A stretch of 64,000 nucleotides of DNA from Candidatus Latescibacterota bacterium (GTDB taxonomy: Bacteria; Latescibacterota; UBA2968; UBA8231): assembly GCA_022826515.1 (NCBI GenBank), contig JAJDUT010000001.1, positions 1-64,000 on the forward strand. The letters are read 5' to 3'. Position numbers and translations under genes: made by a program. Shown here in pieces: positions 52,501-60,310 of the stretch (the first letter of the stretch is position 1; the number at the start of each line of letters is the position of its first letter). Under the pieces are notes generated by a model. The model was given only the letters and a program-made list of their open reading frames with translations. It made no database searches and was not told the origin of the DNA.

Positions 52501-54013
52501 AGAACAGCTAAACCACCAAAACCGCTTGCTGCTCTACGGCACCGTAACCATCTCCGGGGCGGCAGTGATGATGCTAGAGCTGTTGGGGACACGCATCATC
52601 GGCCCCTTTTACGGGGTCAGTCTCTACGTGTGGTCTTCGCTCATATCGGTCGCTTTGATCGCCTTGGCGCTAGGCTATTACCTCGGCGGCTTGGTCGCCG
52701 ACAAACAGACGCGCTTTCGGCTTTCCTACGCCATCGCACTCGCCGGGCTAACGACGGCTTTGATTCCGCTTGTCAGCCGCCCGATCCTGCTGTGGACCAA
52801 CGATCTAGGGCTGCGCGCCGGGGCTTTTACCAGTGCCCTGCTGCTTTTTTCCCTGCCGCTGACCTGCCTCGGGATGGTGGGGCCGCAGGTGATTGAACTG
52901 GCGGCGCGGCGGCGAGCAGGCGTGGGCATGGCAGCCGGCTCGGTCTTTGCAGTCAGCACGGTCGGGAGCGTGGTGGGCACCTTGCTGCTGGGCTTTTTCC
53001 TGCTGCCGGCCCTTGGCTCGCGGGTGATTCTCTACGCAGTCAGCGCGACCTTGATCCTGTTGGCACTCATCGTGGCCCTGTACGAGCGACGGTGGGGGCA
53101 GGTGACGCTAGGACCGGTCGCAGCCGCGGCGATTGCGGCCGGCGCAGGGCTATGGCTCCAGACCGACCCAGAGCCGACCGAATACGGGGATTATCGCCTA
53201 GTCCACCAAGCCGAAAGCCACTACGGCTGGGTGCGAGTCGTCGATGACCGCGCCCGCCGAGTGCGGTGGATGCTGTCGGATGCCTCGGTCATCAGTGCGC
53301 TGCGGCTCGACACGCGCGGGCCGGTACTCAGCTATCAAAAAATCATCGCCGACCTACCCCAATTACACCCAGAGGGGCGCAATGCGCTGCTGATCGGCCT
53401 CGGCGGAGGCTACATTGCCATGGCATTTGCAGCCCAAGGCATTGCCACCGACGCCCTAGAGCTGGACCCAGAGGTAGCCAAAGCCGCGCAGCAATACTTT
53501 CTCTACGAGCCATCGGGCGCGCTGCGAGTCGGCGACGCCCGCTACGAAATCCGCCGCCTCAACCAGCAATACGACTTCATCGTCCACGACTGCTTTACCG
53601 GCGGGTCTGTGCCCAGCCACCTGCTGAGCGTCGAAATGCTCCGCGACCTCGATCGGCTCCTCAAAGACGATGGCCTCTTGGCTCTAAACTTTGTCGGCTT
53701 TACCGAAGGACCAGAAGCCGATGCCGCGGCGGCCGTGTACCGGACGTTGGGCGAGGTCTATCCGCACCGGCTGGCCCTCGTCTCGCTGCTCGGCGAAACC
53801 TTCAACGACTTTGTCTTCTTGGCTTCGCGGCAGCCGATTCCCCTAGCGTCTGAGGCCGCGGCGTGGTTAGCAGCGCACGAATATTCCATGCCCGCCAGAG
53901 GAGACCTCATCACCGACGACTACAACCCGCTTGAACGGCTACAAGTGGCCAAAGCCGAGCGCTATCGGGCCCTCTTGCTGGAGCGCATGGGACCGATGCT
54001 ACTAGCCTTCTGA
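52493..54013 (+). CDS. Fused membrane / spermidine-synthase-like protein
   Basis: A 506-aa protein. I take GTG 52493 as start because it overlaps the TPR stop by 8 bases (GTGAGTGA); ATG 52463 is the alternative. About seven hydrophobic segments (residues 15-195, starting L-L-L-Y-G-T-V-T-I-S-G-A-A-V-M-M-L-E-L) precede a SpeE-like Rossmann domain: L-L-I-G-L-G-G-G-Y-I-A-M (about 300), A-L-E-L-D-P-E-V-A-K, and Y-D-F-I-V-H-D-C-F (about 360). The family is usually annotated as fused MFS/spermidine synthase. The polyamine-type substrate site cannot be verified here. Transfer of a methyl or aminopropyl group across or near the membrane is possible. Confidence 0.75.
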   Translation: MSEEQLNHQNRLLLYGTVTISGAAVMMLELLGTRIIGPFYGVSLYVWSSLISVALIALALGYYLGGLVADKQTRFRLSYAIALAGLTTALIPLVSRPILLWTNDLGLRAGAFTSALLLFSLPLTCLGMVGPQVIELAARRRAGVGMAAGSVFAVSTVGSVVGTLLLGFFLLPALGSRVILYAVSATLILLALIVALYERRWGQVTLGPVAAAAIAAGAGLWLQTDPEPTEYGDYRLVHQAESHYGWVRVVDDRARRVRWMLSDASVISALRLDTRGPVLSYQKIIADLPQLHPEGRNALLIGLGGGYIAMAFAAQGIATDALELDPEVAKAAQQYFLYEPSGALRVGDARYEIRRLNQQYDFIVHDCFTGGSVPSHLLSVEMLRDLDRLLKDDGLLALNFVGFTEGPEADAAAAVYRTLGEVYPHRLALVSLLGETFNDFVFLASRQPIPLASEAAAWLAAHEYSMPARGDLITDDYNPLERLQVAKAERYRALLLERMGPMLLAF

Positions 54014-54029
54014 CACAAGGAGCGTTGCC

Positions 54030-54548
54030 GTGCTAAAAATTCTCAAGGTTCCCGTAGAGCCGCTGACTCCCTCGGCCTTTGCCCCTTTCGGGCAAGTCAT
54101 CTCCACCTTTGACGGGGCCAAACCCGAAGTCGTGGTAGGAGAGTTGGTCGAGAACGCATACACCGTGCGGGCCGAGGTCAAAGATCCGAAATCCGACCAA
54201 CTCAACCTGTCCGAGGGCCGGCTGCGGGCGCACTTTGCCTTTCACGACGACGCCGGGCAGTCCTTCTATCCGAGCCGTCACTGCCCAACCGTCTTCTTCG
54301 TCGCCCCGGTCCAGCCCATGATCGAGCCGGAGGATCTGCACGCCTTTTACTCCGACGGCAGCACCGGTATCTGCATGCACCTAAAGGTGTGGCACACCAT
54401 GCCCGTGTGCCTGCGCGGCGAGGAGGTGTACCTAACCGCGCGCGGCAACCAGAACTATCACGACCACTCGGTTGACGTTCACTTCGACCAAGACCGCGGC
54501 TTGGCCCTGCTGCCCGACATGAGCAGCGTCCCCAACTGGCAGGAGTAG
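54030..54548 (+). CDS. Ureidoglycolate lyase-like protein (AllA fold), first of pair
   Basis: A 172-aa protein of the ureidoglycolate lyase / AllA (PF04115-like) cupin family, starting at GTG 54030 after AAGGAG. F-A-P-F-G-Q-V-I (about residues 18-25), A-G-Q-S-F-Y-P-S (about 86-93) and H-L-K-V-W-H-T-M-P (about 121-129) are the family's conserved segments. A paralogue at 55821 lies just after an oxidoreductase gene, and the two share about every motif above. No allantoin or purine genes are nearby. True ureidoglycolate cleavage is uncertain; a sugar-acid reaction is as likely in this setting. Confidence 0.75.
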   Translation: MLKILKVPVEPLTPSAFAPFGQVISTFDGAKPEVVVGELVENAYTVRAEVKDPKSDQLNLSEGRLRAHFAFHDDAGQSFYPSRHCPTVFFVAPVQPMIEPEDLHAFYSDGSTGICMHLKVWHTMPVCLRGEEVYLTARGNQNYHDHSVDVHFDQDRGLALLPDMSSVPNWQE

Positions 54549-54551
54549 CCG

Positions 54552-55796
54552 ATGGATAAGGTGCGCTTGGCCCTCGTCGGCTGCGGCGGCATGGGCACCC
54601 GCCATCTACACGGCCTCAAGCAGCTAGCCGACTCTCCCTTCGATGCAGTCGAACTGAGCGCAGTCTGCGACATCAGCGCGGAAAACGCCGCGATGGCCGC
54701 CGCCGAAGCCGAGAAGCTCCTCGGGGTCCGTCCCAAGGTCTGCACCAACATGGAGGCTATGGTCCAGCAGGTGCCGGACTTGGAGGCCGTGGATGTGGTG
54801 ACCGATCCTTCGGTGCATCACACCGTCGTCTGCGAAGCCCTCGACTTGGGATTGCACGTGCTGGTGGAAAAGCCGCTAGCTATCACGGTGCGAGCCTGCC
54901 AGCAGATCCTCGACGCAGCCGCGCGCAACGAGCGCATTGTCTCCGTGGCCGAAAATTTCCGCCGCGATCCTTCGGCCCGCATCGTGCGCCACCTACTGGA
55001 CACCGGTGCCATTGGCACGCCCTATATGGGGATGTACCACTCGCTCGGCGCGGGCAATTCCATTTTTATCACCCCTTGGCGGCACCGCCGGGAATTGGGC
55101 GGCTTTATCCTCGATATGGCCGTACACTTCACCCACATGATCCGCTACCAGTTGGGCGACATTTCCGAAGTCTATGCCGATGCGCGAATGATAGAGCCGG
55201 AGCGGCAAAAAGCGGCAGCCATGTCCATGGACTACGAGTTCTACAAAAAGCGCTTCGCCGCCATGCCCGAGCGCATACCCGCCGCGGCCGAGGACACGAC
55301 CCAAGCGATCTTCAAAATGGAGAGCGGCGCGACCCTAAACTGGATCGTCGGGATCGCCGGCCACGCGGGCGCGCACCGCGAGCTAATCATGGGCACCAAC
55401 GGCAGCATTGACGGCTTTGGCGGGCGCGGCGGGCGCATAACGCTTGCGCGGCGCGATGCCGAGGCCCTGAGTCAAGAGGACATCCTCGCGTCTGCCGAGG
55501 GCGCGGGACTGACATTCGACCCGCTGACGTGTTACCTCTTTCCGAGCGGCGTCTCGGCTGGCGACCCGCTCGTCGATTTGAAACTGATAGCGTATGAGCT
55601 ACACGAAATGGCGGAAGCCATTCGCAGCCAGCGCACCGTCGAAGTGGATGGCCGCTGCGGCCTCAAGGACGTGGCTGCGCTCTACGCGGTCTTCGAGTCG
55701 TGGCGCGCCAACGGCCCAGTAGCGCTCAGCGCGGTCGAATCCTGCCAATCGTACGCCTATCAAGCGGAGATAGACGCCGCCTTGGGCATCGACTAA
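54552..55796 (+). CDS. Gfo/Idh/MocA-family NAD(P)-dependent oxidoreductase
   Basis: A 414-aa oxidoreductase with N-terminal Rossmann fold (V-G-C-G-G-M-G-T-R-H at about residues 9-18) and the family's E-K-P-L-A catalytic-Lys segment (about 101-105). The C-terminal half is the usual beta-sheet substrate domain, with D-M-A-V-H-F-T-H-M (about 189-197) where family members place a catalytic His. It starts 3 bases after the first AllA-like stop. Substrates of the family are sugars, inositols or sugar acids. The rhamnose mutarotase gene close by suggests a sugar or sugar acid. Confidence 0.87.
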   Translation: MDKVRLALVGCGGMGTRHLHGLKQLADSPFDAVELSAVCDISAENAAMAAAEAEKLLGVRPKVCTNMEAMVQQVPDLEAVDVVTDPSVHHTVVCEALDLGLHVLVEKPLAITVRACQQILDAAARNERIVSVAENFRRDPSARIVRHLLDTGAIGTPYMGMYHSLGAGNSIFITPWRHRRELGGFILDMAVHFTHMIRYQLGDISEVYADARMIEPERQKAAAMSMDYEFYKKRFAAMPERIPAAAEDTTQAIFKMESGATLNWIVGIAGHAGAHRELIMGTNGSIDGFGGRGGRITLARRDAEALSQEDILASAEGAGLTFDPLTCYLFPSGVSAGDPLVDLKLIAYELHEMAEAIRSQRTVEVDGRCGLKDVAALYAVFESWRANGPVALSAVESCQSYAYQAEIDAALGID

Positions 55797-55820
55797 CCAC
55801 GCCAACGAGAGGAGATTGCC

Positions 55821-56363
55821 ATGTGGAACCTCGTCAAAATCCCGGTCGAACCGCTCGTACCCGAGACGTTTGCCCCCTTCGGCCACGTGATTCGCACCTT
55901 TGAGGAGCGCAAGCCGGACAAGGTCAAAGGCGGTTATGCCACCAACGCGTACCCAGTCCTCGCCACACCCGGCCCTGAGCCCAAAGATGGCCCCGGTTGG
56001 TACGCGCCCCATCCGCAGCGCGTGCCCATCTCCGAGGGACTAGAGCGCGCCCATTTTGCCTTTCACACGGACGCCGGCCAGTCGTTTTACCCCAGCTTGC
56101 ACTCGCCGAGCGTGTTTCTCGTCGGAGCAATCCAAGACGACATCCAAGCCGAGGAACTGCGCGCTTTTTACTCGGCGGGCGATGTGGGCGTCTGCTTGCA
56201 CCTCGGAGTGTGGCACACCATGCCCATCTGCGTCGAAGGGCACGACGTGTATCAGACCACCCGCGGCGACCAAGATTATCAAGCCCACTCCGTGGAAATC
56301 GACTTCGACCTAGAGCGCGGCCAGTCCATTGTGCCGGACATGGACAATTTCAAAGGGAGTTGA
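55821..56363 (+). CDS. Ureidoglycolate lyase-like protein (AllA fold), second of pair
   Basis: A 180-aa paralogue of the protein at 54030, starting after GAGGAGA. Shared segments include V-E-P-L-V-P-E-T-F-A-P-F-G (about residues 7-19), A-G-Q-S-F-Y-P-S (about 90-97), F-Y-S-A-G-D-V-G-V-C-L-H-L-G-V-W-H (about 113-129) and D-Y-Q-A-H-S-V. It is 8 residues longer, with a W-Y-A-P-H-P insert. Placing two paralogues around one dehydrogenase suggests two subunits or two successive steps. Activity not certain. Confidence 0.75.
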   Translation: MWNLVKIPVEPLVPETFAPFGHVIRTFEERKPDKVKGGYATNAYPVLATPGPEPKDGPGWYAPHPQRVPISEGLERAHFAFHTDAGQSFYPSLHSPSVFLVGAIQDDIQAEELRAFYSAGDVGVCLHLGVWHTMPICVEGHDVYQTTRGDQDYQAHSVEIDFDLERGQSIVPDMDNFKGS

Positions 56364-56367
56364 GCAA

Positions 56368-56688
56368 ATGCGACGAGTTGGTTTTCAAATGCAGGTCAAA
56401 AAGGATCGAATCGAAGAATACAAGGAAGTCCACCGCAACGTGTGGCCCGACGTCTGCGCGGCTCTCACTCGCCACGGCTGGCACCGCTACTCGCTCTTTA
56501 TGAACGCAGACGGCCTCGTCTTCGGCTACTTTGAGACTGAGACGGATTTTGCCACGGCCCTCGACGGCTTTCTCGCCGAAGAAGCCACGCAGCGTTGGGG
56601 CGAAGCCAACGAGGGATTAGTCGATATTCCGGAAGGCGGCCCCAAAGACGCACTAATCGAACTAGCAGAGGTTTTCCACCTCGATTAG
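56368..56688 (+). CDS. rhaM: L-rhamnose mutarotase-family protein
   Basis: A 106-aa protein of the RhaM/rhamnose mutarotase family (the E. coli enzyme is 104 aa), which interconverts the alpha and beta anomers of L-rhamnose or related 6-deoxy sugars. Tyr18 and His22 (I-E-E-Y-K-E-V-H) occupy the numbering of the E. coli active-site residues, and W-P-D-V and G-W-H-R-Y-S-L-F follow as expected. ATG 56368 follows AAAGGGAG; an ORF extension to 56329 overlaps the preceding gene. It is last in the run of sugar-related genes starting at 54030. Family members may act on other deoxy sugars, so rhamnose itself is likely but not proven. Confidence 0.82.
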   Translation: MRRVGFQMQVKKDRIEEYKEVHRNVWPDVCAALTRHGWHRYSLFMNADGLVFGYFETETDFATALDGFLAEEATQRWGEANEGLVDIPEGGPKDALIELAEVFHLD

Positions 56689-56712
56689 CGTTAGGAGCAA
56701 CTTTGTCGGTAT

Positions 56713-56729
56713 AAACCGGGAGGCGGTTT
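56713..56729. terminator. Weak hairpin between convergent genes
   Basis: AAACCG (56713-56718) pairs with CGGTTT (56724-56729) around GGAGG in the 66-base gap between convergent genes. No T-tract follows on either strand, so its role as a terminator is uncertain. Confidence 0.3.
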
Positions 56730-56754
56730 CCCGTTCCGCACCTGATTTACCCCT

Positions 56755-57480
56755 CTACTCCATTTCTGTGAGAATCGCTTTCAGTCGTTCCGGATAGTTT
56801 GTCAAAATCCCATCGACGCCGATCTCAATGTAAACTCGCATATCTTCAGGGGTATCCGCATAGAAGACATGCACAACTCGCCCTGCCGCATGGGCCTTTT
56901 GCACAAACTCCCGAGTCGTGACGTCTCGTCCCGGCTGCATCGTCCGCAGCCCTAGCTCTACCGATTTTCGGATGTATTCCTCTGGCGTGCGATTGGCGCG
57001 AAAGATTCGGCACTCAATCCGCGAGTCAATCTCGGCAAAAATCCCAACGCTTTCATCGCTGCACGCCAAAATAGAAGCCTCTACCATCTGAAACTCGCGC
57101 AATGCCTGTGCAACCTTGCGCTCATAGCGACCGTCTGGATTGCCCCCTTCTTTGAGGTGGACATTGAGTCTAACCTTCCCCTGTACGAGGTCTAATGCTT
57201 CCTCCCACGTTGGCACGCTCTCGCCCCGAAACTGTTCACCAAATACTCTTCCGGCGTCGAGGGCTTTGATTTCAGCTAGTGTGAGTTCGGCAATCGCACC
57301 CGTGCCATCTGTCGTTCGGTTTACGGTTGAGTCGTGCATGACAATTAAATGGTCATCCTTTGTCATGTGGAGATCTAACTCAATCTCATCAACGCCAATT
57401 TCCAACGCCTGCTGAAAGGCGATCAACGTATTTTCGGGATAGTTTCCCGACGCACCCCGATGAGCAACATTAACAACCAT
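56755..57480 (-). CDS. Glycerophosphodiester phosphodiesterase (GDPD family)
   Basis: A 241-aa protein, the normal length of bacterial GDPDs, which hydrolyse glycerophosphodiesters to glycerol-3-phosphate and an alcohol. The catalytic pattern is complete: A-H-R-G-A-S-G-N-Y-P-E-N-T (about residues 6-18), E-I-E-L-D-L-H (about 34-40) with metal-binding Glu and Asp, and V-M-H-D-S-T-V-N-R-T (about 49-58). The start M-V-V-N-V-A-H at 57480 follows GAGGAGG; an extension to 57579 has no support. No signal peptide, so cytoplasmic. Confidence 0.87.
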   Translation of the reverse strand: MVVNVAHRGASGNYPENTLIAFQQALEIGVDEIELDLHMTKDDHLIVMHDSTVNRTTDGTGAIAELTLAEIKALDAGRVFGEQFRGESVPTWEEALDLVQGKVRLNVHLKEGGNPDGRYERKVAQALREFQMVEASILACSDESVGIFAEIDSRIECRIFRANRTPEEYIRKSVELGLRTMQPGRDVTTREFVQKAHAAGRVVHVFYADTPEDMRVYIEIGVDGILTNYPERLKAILTEME

Positions 57481-57511
57481 TTTTTTTGCCTCCTCAATTA
57501 GCGCCATGAAA

Positions 57512-58150
57512 TTACGGCGTGCTACAGTACGGCACCACCACAAACGCCACCCCCGTAGGCGAGTGCCGAGGGTTTTCATAGACCGTTACCAGCATACCAG
57601 CAGCGACTTCTGCAACCTGCTGCACTCGTCCCGAAGGCCAGCGCACGCGCACCGCATCCGCTTGTTGATGTGCACCTAAGCCGACAATCAAGGTCGCGCT
57701 GTTCTGGGCCGAAAAACCCTCGCCAGCCCGGTGCTCGCGCAGTAGCGTCCTCCCACCGACATCCACTTCCACTTGCACGCCATACCCATCGCGCACGCTC
57801 CACTCGCGCGAAACCTCGTCGCGGTCGTTACCCCCCACAAATCGCAGTGCGAGGATGTGCCCCGCCTTACTGCGGTTGGCAAACAACTCGCAGAGCGGCT
57901 CGTTGGCATTGACGACGGCCAAATCAATGCGCCCATCGCGGTCAAAGTCCAAGGTAGCGAAGGCGCGGCCATCCGCCGGCGAATCCGCCGCCGACAGACC
58001 CGACACGTCGATAAAGTCGCGACCTTCTACATTGAGAAAGAAGCGATTGCGCTGATACCCGCTGAGCGAGGCCCCAGCGTCGAGCCGCGCCCCCACGTTG
58101 TACGCCCCATCCGTCCGGCCATGGCGCACGACCGTGCGCCAAAACAGACT
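57512..58150 (-). CDS. C-terminal continuation of the FG-GAP/UnbV protein after an in-frame TGA
   Basis: This stretch continues in the same frame directly after the TGA at 58153-58151 and encodes 212 residues to a TAA at 57514-57512. It starts S-L-F-W-R-T-V-V-R-H, carries one more FG-GAP loop (D-F-D-R-D-G-R-I-D-L) and ends in a typical ASPIC/UnbV domain (V-R-V-R-W-P-S-G-R-V-Q). The only in-frame start after the TGA is a GTG at 58129 with no ribosome site, inside a hairpin. So it is most likely part of one 879-residue protein read through the TGA, or the detached end of a broken gene. Seen: same frame, domain continuity. Inferred: either recoding or nonsense mutation. Confidence 0.7.
   Translation of the reverse strand, partial: SLFWRTVVRHGRTDGAYNVGARLDAGASLSGYQRNRFFLNVEGRDFIDVSGLSAADSPADGRAFATLDFDRDGRIDLAVVNANEPLCELFANRSKAGHILALRFVGGNDRDEVSREWSVRDGYGVQVEVDVGGRTLLREHRAGEGFSAQNSATLIVGLGAHQQADAVRVRWPSGRVQQVAEVAAGMLVTVYENPRHSPTGVAFVVVPYCSTP
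58122..58141 (-). promoter_or_regulatory. Perfect 9-bp hairpin just downstream of the in-frame TGA (SECIS-like placement)
   Basis: On the minus strand TGGCGCACG (58141-58133) is followed by GT and CGTGCGCCA (58130-58122), a perfect inverted repeat beginning 9 bases after the TGA. The tip, which can be drawn as the four-base loop GGTC with G first, lies about 19 bases from the TGA, within the range of bacterial selenocysteine insertion elements. Could also be a chance palindrome of a GC-rich gene. Confidence 0.45.
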
Positions 58151-60151
58151 TCAGGTATCCTCGGGAAGCGCGACCTCTCGCGGCGGAGTGTAGTAGCCGC
58201 TCAGAGCGTAGATGTCGAGGTCGCCATCGTTGTCAAAGTCCAAAAACTGGCCGCCCCAGCCCCAGCCGCCGTCCTCCACCGGCGAGTCTGCGACGAGGGC
58301 GAAACCCTCACTGCCGTTCCGCAGGAGGGAGTTCCCCCGGGCCAACGGCGCGAATGCAGAACCAGCGGCTTCCGTGATGCGGCGACCGGCGCTGCTGTGC
58401 ATGTTGGTCACGTACAGGTCTTGGCGGCCATCCCCGTCGTAATCGGCCCAGCTCGCGCCCATGCCAAAGCCTGGGTCCGCAGCCCCGCTCTCCGCAGTGA
58501 CATCGACGAGAACACCGCCGTCATTGCGGAGCAAGTTGTTAGCGGCAAAGTCGTTGGCGAGGTAGAGATCCGGGTCGCCGTCGCGGTCGTAGTCGGCCCA
58601 GGTCGCTTGTAAGGTATTGCGCCATACAGCGGCAGTTGCAGCGAAGCGACCGTCGCCGAGGTTGCGCAGCAGGACGTTGGGCGGCCCAGGCGCATCGTAG
58701 ATGAGGTGGCCGATGCGGTCGCGGCTCAGGTCGTAGAGCGCACGAGCGTGGTCCGTAGGCAGGAAGTCGGCCAGCAGCGCGCCTGCATGAGACGCAGAAG
58801 TAACCGCTTCGAGCAACATCCGCGCGGCATACGTGGAGAAGTACACGTCGAGCAAACCGTTGCCATCGTAATCGGCCGCTGAGATCGAGGCCACGAGGAA
58901 CGGCAGGACGCCATCGCCCAAGTCGCGGGAGGCGAAGTGCCCGTCCTCGTTGACCATGTAAAGGCTGGGCGCAAGCGTGCGGCCGAGGAAGACATCCGGG
59001 TCGCCGTCGTTGTCAAAATCGGCAAAGAGCGCAGCGGCCGTGTGGTGCTCCACATCGAGGCCGTATTGGGCCGCGCGCTCGGTAAACGTGCCGTCGCCGC
59101 CATTGTGCAACAGCATGTTCCGGCCTCGGCGCACGGCAATGTACAGGTCGTCGTATCCATCGGCGTCGATATCCACGACGCTGATGCCGGGATGGCGGTC
59201 AAAGGCTTGGCGGGTGAAATAGCGATGCGGCGCGACAAACGCAGAGTCGCTAAACGACTGGCCCACCAGTTCGGAGTGGCGTGAGAACCTAGCCCGAGAG
59301 CGGTCCTCGTCGCGCGGGAGCGCTTCGTCGAAAACTTCGGCAAACAGCGCGTGCTCCCGCGTGAGCATCTCCAGCGATTCGGTCTCCCAGCGTCGAATCC
59401 GCCAAGCAGCATCTTCCTCCTGCTGCCAGTCGAGCATCAACCGAGCCAGTATTTGCGCGCGCGCGCCGTCTTGTGTCTGCGCCGAGGCATCGAAGCGCAG
59501 ACGAGCTTGGTAAATCGTTTCTTCCGCGTCGATAAAATGCCCGGTCTCAATGTGAAAGGCTGTATAGTCGAAAAAATGTACCGCAGCCAAGAGCGAATTC
59601 CACAGTTGAATGTCTGCACCTTGGACCTGCTCAGCAGGTGCAATCCTCCAGCGCTGGCGCTTAATGCCTAGCGCCGGGACGACCTCGGTCGCCTCCGCTG
59701 TCTGCTCCACGTCCGCAACATCAACCGCGTTGGCAAAAAGCGGGCGAGCCGGCGCGGCGGGCAGTTGACTTTGGTACATCCCCAAGGCGAGCAGCGGCAG
59801 GACCTCGCCGCTCAGATGCTGTTGCACCGCTTCGCTGCGGTCGATGGTTGCCAAGAGCAGGTTGCGTTCCCGCACCTTTTGCAAGGAGCAGACTGTGCCG
59901 TATCCCCCAAGGATGGTAAATGCGCCAAAGGAGAAGACGATGAGCACAATGGGAATCAGCGGCAGCCGGGGGCATCGCCAAACGAGCCAACCACCGCCAA
60001 AGAGCAAGGCGATCTGGAGGACGATGATACCCTCGATATCAAGCGGATGCGCCGGAAAAAAATGCGCGAGGGCCAGCGGATTGAAGGCCAAGCCACTGAG
60101 CAGCAGGGCCACACCGGCGAGGCACACAGCGGCGCGGCGGCGACTGGTCAC
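58151..60151 (-). CDS. Membrane-anchored FG-GAP repeat protein (N-terminal part), ends at in-frame TGA
   Basis: A 666-aa reading frame starting at GTG 60151 (GGAGGG upstream). Three hydrophobic helices (about residues 8-85) precede a soluble region and then at least six FG-GAP/VCBS calcium-binding loops (for example D-I-D-A-D-G-Y-D-D-L-Y, D-F-D-N-D-G-D-P-D-V-F, D-F-D-N-D-G-D-L-D-I-Y), a beta-propeller. The frame ends E-V-A-L-P-E-D-T-TGA and continues without shift as S-L-F-W-R-T into the rest of the propeller and a UnbV domain at 57512-58150. Without the TGA the protein would have 879 residues, with position 667 encoded by TGA. The other gene of this class (34042) has no interruption. Selenocysteine, read-through or a nonsense mutation are all possible. 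Confidence 0.75.
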   Translation of the reverse strand: MTSRRRAAVCLAGVALLLSGLAFNPLALAHFFPAHPLDIEGIIVLQIALLFGGGWLVWRCPRLPLIPIVLIVFSFGAFTILGGYGTVCSLQKVRERNLLLATIDRSEAVQQHLSGEVLPLLALGMYQSQLPAAPARPLFANAVDVADVEQTAEATEVVPALGIKRQRWRIAPAEQVQGADIQLWNSLLAAVHFFDYTAFHIETGHFIDAEETIYQARLRFDASAQTQDGARAQILARLMLDWQQEEDAAWRIRRWETESLEMLTREHALFAEVFDEALPRDEDRSRARFSRHSELVGQSFSDSAFVAPHRYFTRQAFDRHPGISVVDIDADGYDDLYIAVRRGRNMLLHNGGDGTFTERAAQYGLDVEHHTAAALFADFDNDGDPDVFLGRTLAPSLYMVNEDGHFASRDLGDGVLPFLVASISAADYDGNGLLDVYFSTYAARMLLEAVTSASHAGALLADFLPTDHARALYDLSRDRIGHLIYDAPGPPNVLLRNLGDGRFAATAAVWRNTLQATWADYDRDGDPDLYLANDFAANNLLRNDGGVLVDVTAESGAADPGFGMGASWADYDGDGRQDLYVTNMHSSAGRRITEAAGSAFAPLARGNSLLRNGSEGFALVADSPVEDGGWGWGGQFLDFDNDGDLDIYALSGYYTPPREVALPEDT

Positions 60152-60229
60152 CGGTCGTACCCTCCGTCTAGCAAATGAGAGGTCAACCCTAGCCAGTACG
60201 AGACTGATTTACCCCATTGGATATAGTTT

Positions 60230-60257
60230 TTGTAACGGCAAGACAGCATAGTATATT
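60230..60257 (+). promoter_or_regulatory. Promoter of the deacetylase-like gene
   Basis: TTGTAA (60230-60235), 16 bases, TATATT (60252-60257) in the divergent gap between the minus-strand FG-GAP gene and the plus-strand deacetylase-like gene. Predicted transcript start near 60264, giving a leader of about 46 bases. No second strong promoter was found for the minus strand here. Confidence 0.5.
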
Positions 60258-60310
60258 AGACGCCAAACAGCCGCTCAGCCTCGGCAGCTTCCAGTAAAAG
60301 GAGGACATTC

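Noticed and set aside
56329..56367. Longer start for the rhamnose mutarotase-like gene
   Set aside because: Tyr18/His22 numbering fits only the ATG at 56368, which also has the ribosome site.
58151..58153. TGA read as tryptophan across the genome
   Set aside because: Several clean genes here end in TGA at plausible positions (for example 49487-49489 and 34043-34045), so TGA is a stop in general.
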